Source: Streptomyces noursei ATCC 11455 (GTDB lineage: Bacteria > Actinomycetota > Actinomycetes > Streptomycetales > Streptomycetaceae). From it: a stretch of 64,000 nt of DNA. The number at the start of each line of letters is the position of its first letter. The first letter of the stretch is position 1. This document shows, one piece after another, positions 54,486-62,725 of this stretch. Made by a program: the position numbers and the translations under genes. Below the pieces are notes generated by a model. That model saw only the letters and a list, made by a program, of their open reading frames with translations. It was not told where the DNA came from and made no database searches. The stretch covers positions 1,240,001 through 1,304,000 of the forward strand of contig NZ_CP011533.1 of the NCBI RefSeq assembly GCF_001704275.1. Reading direction: 5' to 3'.

Positions 54486-55008
54486 GCGCTCCCCCGAAGA
54501 CCTCGGGGTGGCTGGCCTTCCAGTCGAGCCAGTGCCGCATCGGCCTGCGGCTGCCGATGGTGTGGCAGCGGTCCATGACCTGCTCCAGCGTCAGCGGCCC
54601 CTGCTTTCGGTTGGGGAAGTTCGGCGGATCGGGGACGAATGTCGGCCCGTAGGTCCACGAACAGCGGCGGTAGCCCCAGTCGCCGGTGCCGTATTTGATG
54701 AACACGGTCCTGTTCCAGCCGGAGTCCACATCGAGTGGGCGCTGGTCCATCTTGCGGGCGTAGCCCTGGTTGCCGAACCAGTAGTGCCGGTGCTCCTGGA
54801 GGAAGGAAGCCAGCATCTGTACCTCGGCGTCGGTCGGCCGCTCGGCGCTGGCGAACGGCCAGGGCGGGTCGAATTCGCAGTTCGAGTCAGCGTGGAGGAA
54901 CGCGGCGACGTAGTGCCAGCGGGGATTGAAGCTGTCCACCACCGGGATGCGTAGTTTGGTGAGCGGGTCGTCTCGGTCGGCGTCGGTACCGAAGGGCCAG
55001 TCGGTCAT
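54373..55008 (-). CDS. Phage-type hypothetical protein, C-terminus possibly frameshifted
   Basis: 211 residues from ATG 55008. TDWPFGTDADRDDPLTKLRI, FNPRWHYVAAFLHADSNCEF and RHYWFGNQGYARKMDQRPLD are protein-like, but the last 37 residues overlap the next gene in another frame and are Arg/Pro-rich. Adding one G at 54491-54495 would end the protein at about 174 residues. No function recognised. Confidence 0.6.
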   Translation of the reverse strand: MTDWPFGTDADRDDPLTKLRIPVVDSFNPRWHYVAAFLHADSNCEFDPPWPFASAERPTDAEVQMLASFLQEHRHYWFGNQGYARKMDQRPLDVDSGWNRTVFIKYGTGDWGYRRCSWTYGPTFVPDPPNFPNRKQGPLTLEQVMDRCHTIGSRRPMRHWLDWKASHPEVFGGAREPACARRRVRRGLPHHDLRPAPHGPPTDAEEPPCGP

Positions 55009-55209
55009 CAGAATTCCTCCGGCTGGATCGTCTCGAAGTGCCACCAGCGCCCGTCCGACCACTGGTAGATGCGGATCGCGGTCGTCTTCGTCTCGCCGGC
55101 TTCAGTCTTCTGCAGCTCAGTGCGGACGTACTCGTAGGTCTTGGTCTCGCTGGTGAACTCGGCCTCAGGGCTGGAGCCGGTCGGGCTGTCGAGGACGACA
55201 CGCCATGGC
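55008..55209 (-). pseudogene. Phage gene remnant cut by the IS5 element
   Basis: The frame reads KPWRVVLDSPTGSSPEAEFT, YEYVRTELQKTEAGETKTTA and IRIYQWSDGRWWHFETIQPE, ending with a stop that overlaps the next ATG. Its N-terminus stops exactly at the IS terminal repeat, and the far side of the IS does not continue it. Confidence 0.65.
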
Positions 55210-56100
55210 TTAGAGGTCCTAACAAAGACGTCGGACGTGTCCGTAGGTGATGAGACATGTAGCGAGTCCGAGGAAGGCTTCATGGATGTCGTCGCGTCGC
55301 TCCCACCGGATGCGCAGGCGCCGGAAGCCATGTAGCCAGGAGATGGTTCGTTCGACGACGTACCGAAAGATGCCCAGGCCGGAGCCGCGTGGCTGGCCTC
55401 GCCTCGCGATCACGGGGCGGATGCCGCGCTGCCGTAGCAGGCGCCGGTACTTGTCGTGGTCATAGCCGCGGTCGGCGAGCAGTGCGTCGGGGCGGTGCCG
55501 GGGTCGGCCGACCGCACCGGCGACGGCGGGGATCTTGTCGAGCAGGGGCAGGAGTTGGGTGACGTCGTTGCCATTGCCGCCGGTCAGCGACACCGCAAGG
55601 GGAATGCCCTGGGCGTGGGTGATGACGTGGTGCTTGCTGCCCGGCCGTGCGCGATCGACCGGGCTGGGACCGCTTTTGGGCCCCTTCGAGCCGCCCGCAC
55701 ATGAGAGAAGTCGATCACCGCCCGGGACCAGTCCAGCTTCTTCGCCGACCGCAGCTTCTTCAGCAGCAGCACATGCAGTTGGTCCCACACCCCGGCCTCG
55801 TTCCACGCGGCCAGCCGGCGCCAGCAGGTCATGCCCGAACCGAAGCCCAGCTCCTGCGGCAGGAACTCCCACTGGATGCCGGTGTGCAGCACGAACAAGA
55901 TCCCGCACAACGCCTGCCGGTCTGGAACCCTCGGCCGCCCCTCGACCAGCTTCGGCCCCGGCTTGGGCAACAACGGCTCGATCAGCGCCCACAGTTCATC
56001 CGACACGATCCACGGCCGCGGCTGACGTTCACCCACAGCCAGACCAACGAGCGGATAAGCCAGCAGCCACATGATCAACCACTTCCGTTAGGACCTCTAA
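55210..56100 (-). mobile_element. IS5-family insertion sequence (IS427-like), 891 bp
   Basis: 14-bp terminal inverted repeats TTAGAGGTCCTAAC (55210-55223) and GTTAGGACCTCTAA (56087-56100) flank a two-frame transposase gene. No target duplication can be defined and the flanks belong to different genes, so an adjacent deletion probably followed insertion. Confidence 0.88.
55219..56078 (-). CDS. IS5-family transposase made by -1 frameshift
   Basis: Frame 0 from ATG 56078 gives PRPWIVSDELWALIEPLLPK, TGIQWEFLPQELGFGSGMTC and VIDFSHVRAA (first Asp of DDE). After GPK the frame moves to -1 and reads SGPSPVDRARPGSKHHVITH, LADRGYDHDKYRRLL (second Asp) and VVERTISWLHGFRRLRIRWE (Glu), ending at 55219. 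The switch lies at C-CCA-AAA (plus-strand TTTTGGG, 55674-55680), the textbook slippery heptamer. Frame 0 alone would end at 55584. Confidence 0.9.
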
Positions 56101-56392
56101 GGCCCGAGCCGGCATCCGGCCCGTCCTGGGGGTCGACGGCCTGCTCCCGCATGGCCTGAGGCATTCTCACAAGGTGTGGCTCGACGAGGACGGGCACCCA
56201 CGAGTTGCTGTCGAGGAGCGAATGGGGCATGCCCTGCAAGGCATTGAGGGCATCTACTCACACACGACGCTGGCCATGGAGCTGAAGATCGCGGACATGC
56301 TCCAACGGCGATGGGAGCAGTCACTGCGCCCCGTGGTGGCTCGCCGCGAGTTCGGCCCTCTCCCCGTTCCCGTCTCCCAGGCGTCGAGTTGA
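56101..56392 (+). pseudogene. C-terminal fragment of the element's integrase
   Basis: The frame opens at the IS border and reads GLLPHGLRHSHKVWLDEDGH (HxxR) and ERMGHALQGIEGIYSHTT (His and catalytic Tyr), RRWEQSL, then stops at 56392. In another frame an LISQMSPKHGIR tail follows to 56438, so a frameshift is likely too. The N-terminal two thirds were lost at the IS5 insertion. Its place beside the right repeat is where an integrase is expected. Confidence 0.8.
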
Positions 56393-56434
56393 TCTCCCAA
56401 ATGTCTCCCAAACACGGTATCCGGTAGTTAGCGG

Positions 56435-56481
56435 GCGCATCGAAGGCTCCACTTCATTACGAGGTGGAGCCTTCGATGCGC
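56435..56481. terminator. Hairpin between integrase remnant and acyl-CoA dehydrogenase
   Basis: Perfect 18-bp stem GCGCATCGAAGGCTCCAC / GTGGAGCCTTCGATGCGC, 11-base loop, between convergent genes and just inside the right repeat. Confidence 0.85.
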
Positions 56482-56502
56482 GATTGATCTACGCGCGTCT
56501 TA

Positions 56503-56596
56503 CAGGGGCCCTGCGCTAGCGGATCGGCATCCCCGACAGCGTGCGGGCGATGACCAGCCGCTGGATCTCGCTGGTGCCTTCGAAGATGGTGTAGAT
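56503..56596. repeat. Right 94-bp direct repeat (attR-like)
   Basis: Identical to 32048-32141. It covers the last 81 bases of the dehydrogenase gene and 13 bases beyond its stop codon. Recombination between the copies would excise the 24.5-kb element and leave the gene intact. Confidence 0.9.
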
Positions 56597-57739
56597 CGCC
56601 GCGTCGCGGTGCATCCGCTCGACCGGGTACTCGCGGGTGAAGCCGTTGCCACCGAGGATCTGGATCGCCTGGGCGGTCACCTTCTTCGCCGTCTCGCTGG
56701 CGAAGAGCTTCGACATCGAGCCCTCGGCGCTCTCGAACTTCTTGCCCGTGACCGCCATCCAGGAGGCGCGCCACACCAGGAGGCGGGCGGCGTCGATCTG
56801 GGTGCGCATGTCGGCCAGTTGGAAGGCCACACCCTGGTTGTCGATGATCGGGCGGCCGAACTGCTCGCGGGTCCTGGCGTACTCCAGGGCCTCCTCGTAC
56901 GCCGCGCGGGCGGTGCCGACGGCCATCGCGCCGACGGCCGGGCGGGACGCCTCGAAGGTGGCCATCGCGGCGTTCTTGACGCGCTCGCCGCCCTTGGCGC
57001 GCTCGTGGGCGCGGGCCAGCCGCTCGTCGAGCTTGTCCTTGCCGCCGAGCAGGCAGTGGCCGGGGACGCGGACGTTCTCCAGCACCACCTCGGCGGTGTG
57101 CGAGGCGCGGATGCCGTGCTTCTTGAACTTCTGGCCCTGGGAGAGGCCGGGGGTGTTCGGCGGGACGATGAAGGAGGCGTGGCCCTTGGAGCCCAGCTCC
57201 GGGTCCACGACGGCGACCACCACGTGGACGTTGGCGATGCCGCCGTTGGTCGCCCAGGTCTTGGTGCCGTTGAGCACCCACTCGTCCTTGGCCTCGTCGT
57301 AGACGGCGCGGGTGCGCATCGAGGCGACGTCGGAGCCGGCGTCCGGCTCGGAGGAGCAGAAGGCGGCGACCTTGACGTCGTGCGCGTCGCCGTACATCTG
57401 CGGGACCCAGGTGCCGATCTGCTCCTCGGTGCCGTTGGCCAGCACGCCGACGGCGGCCAGGCCGGTGCCCACGATGGACAGCGCGATGCCGGCGTCGCCC
57501 CAGAACAGCTCCTCCATGGTCATGGGGATGCCGAGGCCGGTGGGGTCGAAGAACTGTTGGGCGTAGAAGTCGAGGGAGTACAGGCCGATCTTGGCGGCCT
57601 CCTGGATCACCGGCCAGGGGGTCTCCTCGCGCTCGTCCCACTCGGCGGCGGCGGGGCGCATGACGTCCGCGGCGAAGCCGTGAATCCAGTCACGGACTTC
57701 CTTCTGCTCGTCGTTGAGTTCCATGGTGAACTCGGCCAT
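56516..57739 (-). CDS. Acyl-CoA dehydrogenase
   Basis: 407 residues, flavoprotein oxidising acyl-CoA to enoyl-CoA. FAD/substrate motifs AAFCSSEPDAGSDVASMRTR and TKTWATNGG are in place, the C-terminal domain has QILGGNGFTREYPVERMHRD and IYTIFEGTSEIQRL, where the Glu of FEGTSE is the catalytic base position of many family members. GGAGGGG precedes the ATG. Its last codons are the integration site of the element. Divergent TetR gene and operators suggest fatty-acid-linked control. Confidence 0.95.
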   Translation of the reverse strand: MAEFTMELNDEQKEVRDWIHGFAADVMRPAAAEWDEREETPWPVIQEAAKIGLYSLDFYAQQFFDPTGLGIPMTMEELFWGDAGIALSIVGTGLAAVGVLANGTEEQIGTWVPQMYGDAHDVKVAAFCSSEPDAGSDVASMRTRAVYDEAKDEWVLNGTKTWATNGGIANVHVVVAVVDPELGSKGHASFIVPPNTPGLSQGQKFKKHGIRASHTAEVVLENVRVPGHCLLGGKDKLDERLARAHERAKGGERVKNAAMATFEASRPAVGAMAVGTARAAYEEALEYARTREQFGRPIIDNQGVAFQLADMRTQIDAARLLVWRASWMAVTGKKFESAEGSMSKLFASETAKKVTAQAIQILGGNGFTREYPVERMHRDAAIYTIFEGTSEIQRLVIARTLSGMPIR

Positions 57740-57768
57740 GTCCCCTCCAGTGGTGCGTACGGCAAGCC

Positions 57769-57807
57769 GTTACTTCCGGTAACCAGAGTCTGTTACTCGC
57801 GGGTAAC
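57769..57807. promoter_or_regulatory. Two TetR-type operator palindromes
   Basis: GTTACTTCCGGTAAC (57769-57783) and GTTACTCGCGGGTAAC (57792-57807) share GTTAC...GTAAC arms and lie 30-70 bp upstream of the dehydrogenase start, about 110 bp before the divergent TetR start. The TetR protein at 57917 is the likely binder. Confidence 0.75.
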
Positions 57808-57916
57808 GGATGTCAACTCCTCTCCGGAGCCGAATTCGCCGCGGAGTTCGGGGTCACCGAGTCCGGGTGTTACGTTGCGCGAGCACCACGGATTCACAAG
57901 GGTGGGGAGCACGACC

Positions 57917-58618
57917 ATGGACAGCATCGACAGCACCGGACAGAACGGCACGGGCCGGGCCGGCGCGCAACCGGCCGCCGCGGACGGCGCCGACCGGCAG
58001 CAGACCGCGACCGAGCGCAGACGACGGGAACTGCTGGAGGCCGCCGAGCGCATCGTGCTGCGCGACGGCCCGGAAGCGTCGATGAACGCGATCGCCGCCG
58101 AAGCCGGGATCACCAAGCCGATCCTCTACCGGCACTTCGGCGACAAGGGCGGCCTCTACCGCGCCTTGGCCGTCCGGCACACCGACGCCCTGCTGGCCAA
58201 CCTCCGGGCCGCACTGGACGCCCAGATGCTGCGCCGGGAGCGGGTCGAGGCCACCCTGGACGCCTACCTCGCCGCCATCGAGGCCCGGCCGCAGGTCTAC
58301 CGCTTCCTGATGCACCCGGCGGACGAGGACCACCCCGCGGAGTCCGGCTTCGACGTCGGCCGGCACTCCGCCCCGCTGCTGCGCCGGCTCGGCGAGGAGC
58401 TGGCCAAGGTCATCTCCGACCGGCTCGACCTGGGGCCGGACGGCGAGGAGCGGGCCCGGGTGTGGGGGCACGGCATCGTCGGCATGATGCACGCGGCCGG
58501 CGACTGGTGGCTGCGCGAACGCCCCTGTTCCCGCGAGCAGTTGGTGCGCCATCTCACCGACCTGCTGTGGGGCCAGCTGGCCACCGTCAAGGACCTGGCG
58601 GACGGCCCCGGATTCTGA
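57917..58618 (+). CDS. TetR-family regulator
   Basis: 233 residues. After an Ala/Gln-rich N-tail, RRRELLEAAERIVLRDGPEA and AIAAEAGITKPILYRHFGDK form the TetR helix-turn-helix. The ligand domain ends with ARVWGHGIVGMMHAAGDWWL. Likely represses the adjacent acyl-CoA dehydrogenase gene and releases on an acyl-CoA. Confidence 0.9.
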   Translation: MDSIDSTGQNGTGRAGAQPAAADGADRQQTATERRRRELLEAAERIVLRDGPEASMNAIAAEAGITKPILYRHFGDKGGLYRALAVRHTDALLANLRAALDAQMLRRERVEATLDAYLAAIEARPQVYRFLMHPADEDHPAESGFDVGRHSAPLLRRLGEELAKVISDRLDLGPDGEERARVWGHGIVGMMHAAGDWWLRERPCSREQLVRHLTDLLWGQLATVKDLADGPGF

Positions 58619-58634
58619 GGGGCCGCGGGCGGCG

Positions 58635-59204
58635 TCAGGCCGGCGCCGCCGTCCGCTCCTCGCCCGCCGCCGCCCATGGGGCCCGGGCCGCCGCGCGCAG
58701 CGCCCGGCGCCGCCGCAGGCCGGTGAGCCGGTCGACGTAGAGGCCGCCGCCGAGGTGGTCGCACTCGTGCTGGAGGCAGCGGGCGAAGAATCCGGTGCCG
58801 GTCACCGTCACCGGCTCGCCGGTGAGGTCGAAGCCCTCGACGATCGCGTGATCGTGACGCGGCGTGCCCGCCTCGATACCGGGCAGCGACAGACAGCCCT
58901 CGGGACCGCGGACGACCGGGCCGTCCGCCTCCACCAGCCGGGGGTTGACGATGTGCCCCAGGTGCCGGCGGTCCTCGTCGTCGGGGCAGTCGTAGACGAA
59001 CACCCGCAGCGGGACGCCGATCTGGTTGGCGGCCAGACCCACGCCGTTGGCGGCGTACATTGTCGCGTACATGTCCTCGACCAGCGCGGCCAGTTCACCG
59101 TCGAAGACGGTGACGTCCGCACAGGGGCGGGAGAGGACCGGATCACCGTACAGGCGCAGCGGGCGGGGGCGGCCGGAGCTGCCCGGGATGGTGCGGTGGC
59201 GCAT
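58635..59204 (-). CDS. def: Peptide deformylase
   Basis: 189 residues. Motifs GVGLAANQIG, EGCLSLPG and QHECDHLGG supply the metal Cys and two His and the catalytic Glu. It removes the N-formyl group from nascent proteins. Start 59204 keeps the standard N-terminus; the longer open frame upstream is meaningless. The ribosome site is weak. Convergent with the TetR gene. Confidence 0.93.
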   Translation of the reverse strand: MRHRTIPGSSGRPRPLRLYGDPVLSRPCADVTVFDGELAALVEDMYATMYAANGVGLAANQIGVPLRVFVYDCPDDEDRRHLGHIVNPRLVEADGPVVRGPEGCLSLPGIEAGTPRHDHAIVEGFDLTGEPVTVTGTGFFARCLQHECDHLGGGLYVDRLTGLRRRRALRAAARAPWAAAGEERTAAPA

Positions 59205-59391
59205 GGGCCCAGAGTACGGGCCGGGCATTCCGGATCGCGTCACACAGGTGGCGGAGTTCGGGCCGGCCGCCGGATCTCGATAGGCTGATCCCCGACCGAA
59301 GCCTCCGGCCGGTCGGCGACCGCTGGAGGAGGCGCGTTCTCCCGGCAGCCCCAGGGCAGGAGTGCGCCGGATGCAAGGAGGATCTAGGACC

Positions 59392-60630
59392 ATGGCAGGC
59401 AACACGGAGCCGCTGTCGCCGCGGGCCAAACTGGCCGTGACGGCCGGCAAGGCCGCAGCAGCGGTGTCGCGCGCGGCGGGCCGCGGCAGCGGATCGGTGA
59501 TCGGCGGCCGGGTGGCGCTCAAGCTCGACCCCGACCTGCTGGCCTCGCTGGCCAGGCACCTGGACGTGGTCCTGGTGTCCGCCACCAACGGCAAGACCAC
59601 CACCACCCGGCTGATCGCCGAGGCACTGCGGGCCAGCGGCCCGGTCGTCTCCAATGCGCTGGGCGCGAACATGCCCGCGGGGATCACCTCGGCGCTGGCG
59701 GGCGGCTCGGACGCCAAGTTCGGCGTCATCGAGGTGGACGAGAAGTACCTGGCCACGGTGGCCCGGGACGTCACGCCCAAGGCCATAGCGCTACTGAACC
59801 TCTCCCGGGACCAGCTCGACCGGGCGGCCGAGACCCGGATGCTGGCCGAGCGCTGGCGCGAGGGCCTGTCCGGCTCCAAGGCGCTGATCATCGCCAACGC
59901 CGACGACCCGCTGATCGTGTGGGCGGCCTCGGCGTCCGCCAACGTGGTGTGGGTCGCCGCCGGGCAGGAGTGGAAGGACGACGCCTGGTCCTGCCCGTCC
60001 TGCGGCGGTGTGATGCAGCGGCCCGGCGACGACTGGTTCTGCGCCGAGTGCGGCTTCCGCCGGCCGATGCCCAGCTGGGCGCTCTCCGGCGACCACGTCC
60101 TGGACCCGCACGGCAGCGCCTGGCCGATCAAGCTGCAGCTGCCGGGCCGCGCCAACAAGGCCAACGCCACCACCTCCGCCGCGGTCGCGGCCGCCTTCGG
60201 GGTGCCGCCGCAGGTCGCCCTGGAGCGGATGTTCTCGGTGCAGGCCGTGGCCGGCCGCTACGACGTGGTCACCTTCCAGGAGCGGGAGCTGCGCCTGCTG
60301 CTGGCCAAGAACCCGGCCGGCTGGCTGGAGACCTTCTCGCTGATCGACGGGCCGCCGACCCCGGTGATCATGTCGGTGAACGCACGCGGCGCGGACGGCA
60401 CCGACACCTCCTGGCTGTGGGACGTGGACTACACCCGGCTGGCCGGGCACCCGATCTTCGTGCTGGGCGACCGCAAGCTGGACCTGGCGGTGCGCCTGGA
60501 GGTCGCCGGGCTCGACTTCCAGGTGTGCGAGACCCTCGACGAGGCGGTGGGGCAGGCACCTGCCGGCCGGATCGAGGTCATCGCCAACTACACGGCATTC
60601 CAGGACCTGCGCCGCCGCGTGGGCAACTGA
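59392..60630 (+). CDS. murT: Lipid II isoglutaminyl synthase, MurT subunit
   Basis: 412 residues, Mur-ligase fold. The ATP loop is SATNGKTTTTRLI; a four-Cys zinc ribbon (CPSCGG and CAECGF) inside the central domain is typical of MurT; the C-terminal DUF1727 part has SVNARGADGTDTSWLWDVDY. With GatD it amidates the D-Glu of lipid II. AAGGAGGA lies 10 bases before the ATG. Cotranscribed with gatD (38-bp gap). Confidence 0.95.
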   Translation: MAGNTEPLSPRAKLAVTAGKAAAAVSRAAGRGSGSVIGGRVALKLDPDLLASLARHLDVVLVSATNGKTTTTRLIAEALRASGPVVSNALGANMPAGITSALAGGSDAKFGVIEVDEKYLATVARDVTPKAIALLNLSRDQLDRAAETRMLAERWREGLSGSKALIIANADDPLIVWAASASANVVWVAAGQEWKDDAWSCPSCGGVMQRPGDDWFCAECGFRRPMPSWALSGDHVLDPHGSAWPIKLQLPGRANKANATTSAAVAAAFGVPPQVALERMFSVQAVAGRYDVVTFQERELRLLLAKNPAGWLETFSLIDGPPTPVIMSVNARGADGTDTSWLWDVDYTRLAGHPIFVLGDRKLDLAVRLEVAGLDFQVCETLDEAVGQAPAGRIEVIANYTAFQDLRRRVGN

Positions 60631-60668
60631 GTGCGGTCCACAGAGAACACGGACAAGGACGAGCGAGC

Positions 60669-61397
60669 ATGAGTGACAACAGCCTGCGCGTGGTGTGGAT
60701 CTACCCGGACCTGCTGAGCACCTACGGCGACCAGGGCAACGTCCTGGTGGTGGAGCGGCGGGCGCGCCAGCGCCGCCTGGACGTCCAGCGCCTGGACGTC
60801 CGGTCCGACCAGCAGATCCCCACCTCCGGGGACATCTACCTGATCGGCGGCGGCGAGGACCGGCCGCAGCGGCTGGCGGCCGAGCGGCTGATCCGCGACG
60901 GCGGACTGGACCGCGCGGTCTCCAACGGCGCGATCGTCTTCTCGGTGTGCGCCGGCTACCAGATCCTGGGCCACGAGTTCATCAACGACCTCGGTGAGCG
61001 GCAGCAGGGCCTGGGGCTGCTGGACGTGGTGAGCACCCGCGGCGAGGGCGACCGGTGCGTCGGCGACGTACTGGCCGACATCGACCCGAAGTTGGGGCTG
61101 CCGCCGCTGACCGGCTTCGAGAACCACCAGGGCGTCACGCACCTGGGCCAGAGCGCCCGGCCGTTCGCCAAGGTCCGGTTCGGCAACGGCAACGGCGTCG
61201 GCGACGGCTACGAGGGCGCCTGGAACGACACTGTCTTCGGGACGTACATGCACGGCCCGGTGATGGCCCGCAACCCGCACATCGCGGACCTGCTGATCAA
61301 GCTGGCGCTGGACGTCAACGCGCTGCCGCCGGCCGACGACCGGTGGTACGACGCGCTGCGCCAGGAGCGGATCGCGGCGGCGACCGAGAACGCCTGA
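60669..61397 (+). CDS. gatD: Lipid II isoglutaminyl synthase, GatD glutaminase subunit
   Basis: 242 residues, class I glutamine amidotransferase of the CobB/CobQ type. The nucleophile Cys is in FSVCAGYQILG and the catalytic His in TYMHGPVMA. Supplies ammonia to MurT. A very stable terminator follows. Confidence 0.95.
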   Translation: MSDNSLRVVWIYPDLLSTYGDQGNVLVVERRARQRRLDVQRLDVRSDQQIPTSGDIYLIGGGEDRPQRLAAERLIRDGGLDRAVSNGAIVFSVCAGYQILGHEFINDLGERQQGLGLLDVVSTRGEGDRCVGDVLADIDPKLGLPPLTGFENHQGVTHLGQSARPFAKVRFGNGNGVGDGYEGAWNDTVFGTYMHGPVMARNPHIADLLIKLALDVNALPPADDRWYDALRQERIAAATENA

Positions 61398-61415
61398 CGG
61401 TTTCGGCGGGATCAC

Positions 61416-61455
61416 AACGGCCGGATCCGGGTCAGCCGACCCGGATCCGGCCGTT
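61416..61455 (+). terminator. Terminator of the murT-gatD operon
   Basis: Perfect 18-bp stem AACGGCCGGATCCGGGTC / GACCCGGATCCGGCCGTT with a 4-base loop, followed by T-rich sequence. Confidence 0.92.
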
Positions 61456-61583
61456 TTCCGTGCGCCGGTGTCCGCACTCCGGGCGCTCGTGTGCCGAAGT
61501 GCCGTGCGCTTGTAGGCTGGGCGGGATCCAACCGGACGACGGGGTCCGGGCGTCCGGTTGAGTTGCAGAGGTTGCTACGAGCA

Positions 61584-62609
61584 ATGCGTATTGGTGTCCT
61601 CACATCCGGGGGCGACTGCCCCGGCCTGAACGCCGTCATCCGGTCCGTCGTGCACCGAGCCACCGCCGACCACGGCGATGAGGTGATCGGCTTCAAGGAC
61701 GGCTGGAAGGGCCTGCTGGAGTGCGATTACCGCAAGCTCGACCTGGACGCCGTCGGCGGCATCCTGGCGCGCGGCGGGACCATCCTCGGGTCGTCGCGGG
61801 TGCAGCCCGCCCACCTGCGGGACGGTGTCGAGCGGGCCCGCGGCCACGTCGCCGAGCTGGGGCTCGACGCGATCATCCCGATCGGCGGCGAGGGCACGCT
61901 GAAGGCGGCCCGGCTGCTGTCGGACGCCGGGCTGCCGATCGTCGGCGTGCCCAAGACCATCGACAACGACATCGCCGTCACCGACGTGACGTTCGGCTTC
62001 GACACCGCGGTGGGGGTGGCGACCGAGGCGCTGGACCGGCTCAAGACCACCGCCGAGTCGCACCAGCGGGTGATGATCGTCGAGGTGATGGGGCGGCACA
62101 CCGGCTGGATCGCGCTGCACTCGGGGATGGCGGCCGGCGCGCACGCGATCGTGGTGCCGGAGCGGCCGTTCGACATCGAGGAGCTGACCGCGCGGGTCGC
62201 GCAGCGGTTCGAGGCCGGCAAGAAGTTCGCGATCGTGGTGGTCGCGGAGGGCGCCAAGCCGCGCGCGGGCTCCATGGCCTTCGACGTCGGCGACACCGAC
62301 GTGTACGGGCACGAGCGGTTCGCCGGGGTCGCCCGGCAGCTGTCGGTGGAGCTGGAGCGGCGGCTCGGCAAGGAGGCCCGGCCGGTCATCCTCGGCCACG
62401 TCCAGCGCGGTGGTACGCCGACCGCGTACGACCGGGTGCTGGCCACCCGGTTCGGCTGGCACGCGGTGGAGGCCGCGCACCGCGGGGAGTTCGGGATGAT
62501 GACCGCGCTGCGCGGCACGGACATCACGCTGGTGCCGCTCGCCGAGGCGGTCGCCAGCCTCAAGACGGTGCCCGCCGAGCGCTACGACGAGGCCGAGTGC
62601 GTGCTGTGA
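61584..62609 (+). CDS. pfkA: 6-phosphofructokinase
   Basis: 341 residues. MRIGVLTSGGDCPGLNAVIR, IIPIGGEGTLKAARLLSD, GVPKTIDNDIAVTDVTFGFD, and VMGRHTGW are the family motifs. Gly in GGEGT at the nucleotide site points to ATP use, although Lys before TIDND is also seen in pyrophosphate enzymes; this mix is typical of actinobacterial group III. Start ATG 61584 has AGAGGTT upstream. Confidence 0.95.
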   Translation: MRIGVLTSGGDCPGLNAVIRSVVHRATADHGDEVIGFKDGWKGLLECDYRKLDLDAVGGILARGGTILGSSRVQPAHLRDGVERARGHVAELGLDAIIPIGGEGTLKAARLLSDAGLPIVGVPKTIDNDIAVTDVTFGFDTAVGVATEALDRLKTTAESHQRVMIVEVMGRHTGWIALHSGMAAGAHAIVVPERPFDIEELTARVAQRFEAGKKFAIVVVAEGAKPRAGSMAFDVGDTDVYGHERFAGVARQLSVELERRLGKEARPVILGHVQRGGTPTAYDRVLATRFGWHAVEAAHRGEFGMMTALRGTDITLVPLAEAVASLKTVPAERYDEAECVL

Positions 62610-62643
62610 CCCGTCCGTAGCCCCCTAGGGGACGCGCGTCCTA

Positions 62644-62683
62644 AGAGGCGCCCCCGGCCGCTCCGCCGGCCGGGGGCGCCTCT
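62644..62683 (+). terminator. Terminator of pfkA
   Basis: Perfect 16-bp stem AGAGGCGCCCCCGGCC / GGCCGGGGGCGCCTCT with an 8-base loop. Confidence 0.9.
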
Positions 62684-62725
62684 ACGCTTGTCGCCGGAGC
62701 ATTGGTACGAATCAGGAGCGAGCGG

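Larger units (their letters stand above)
32048..56596. mobile_element. 24.5-kb integrative element at the 3' end of an acyl-CoA dehydrogenase gene
   Basis: The segment is bounded by a perfect 94-bp direct repeat (32048-32141 and 56503-56596) that includes the last ~27 codons of the dehydrogenase gene. Integrase-type C-terminal remnants lie just inside both ends (32267-32347 and 56101-56392). Contents are prophage-like lysis genes, recombinases, IS110 and IS5 insertions and cargo genes. The intact chromosomal gene is on the right. Element type (prophage derivative or AICE) is not certain; no replication or conjugation genes were recognised. Confidence 0.75.
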
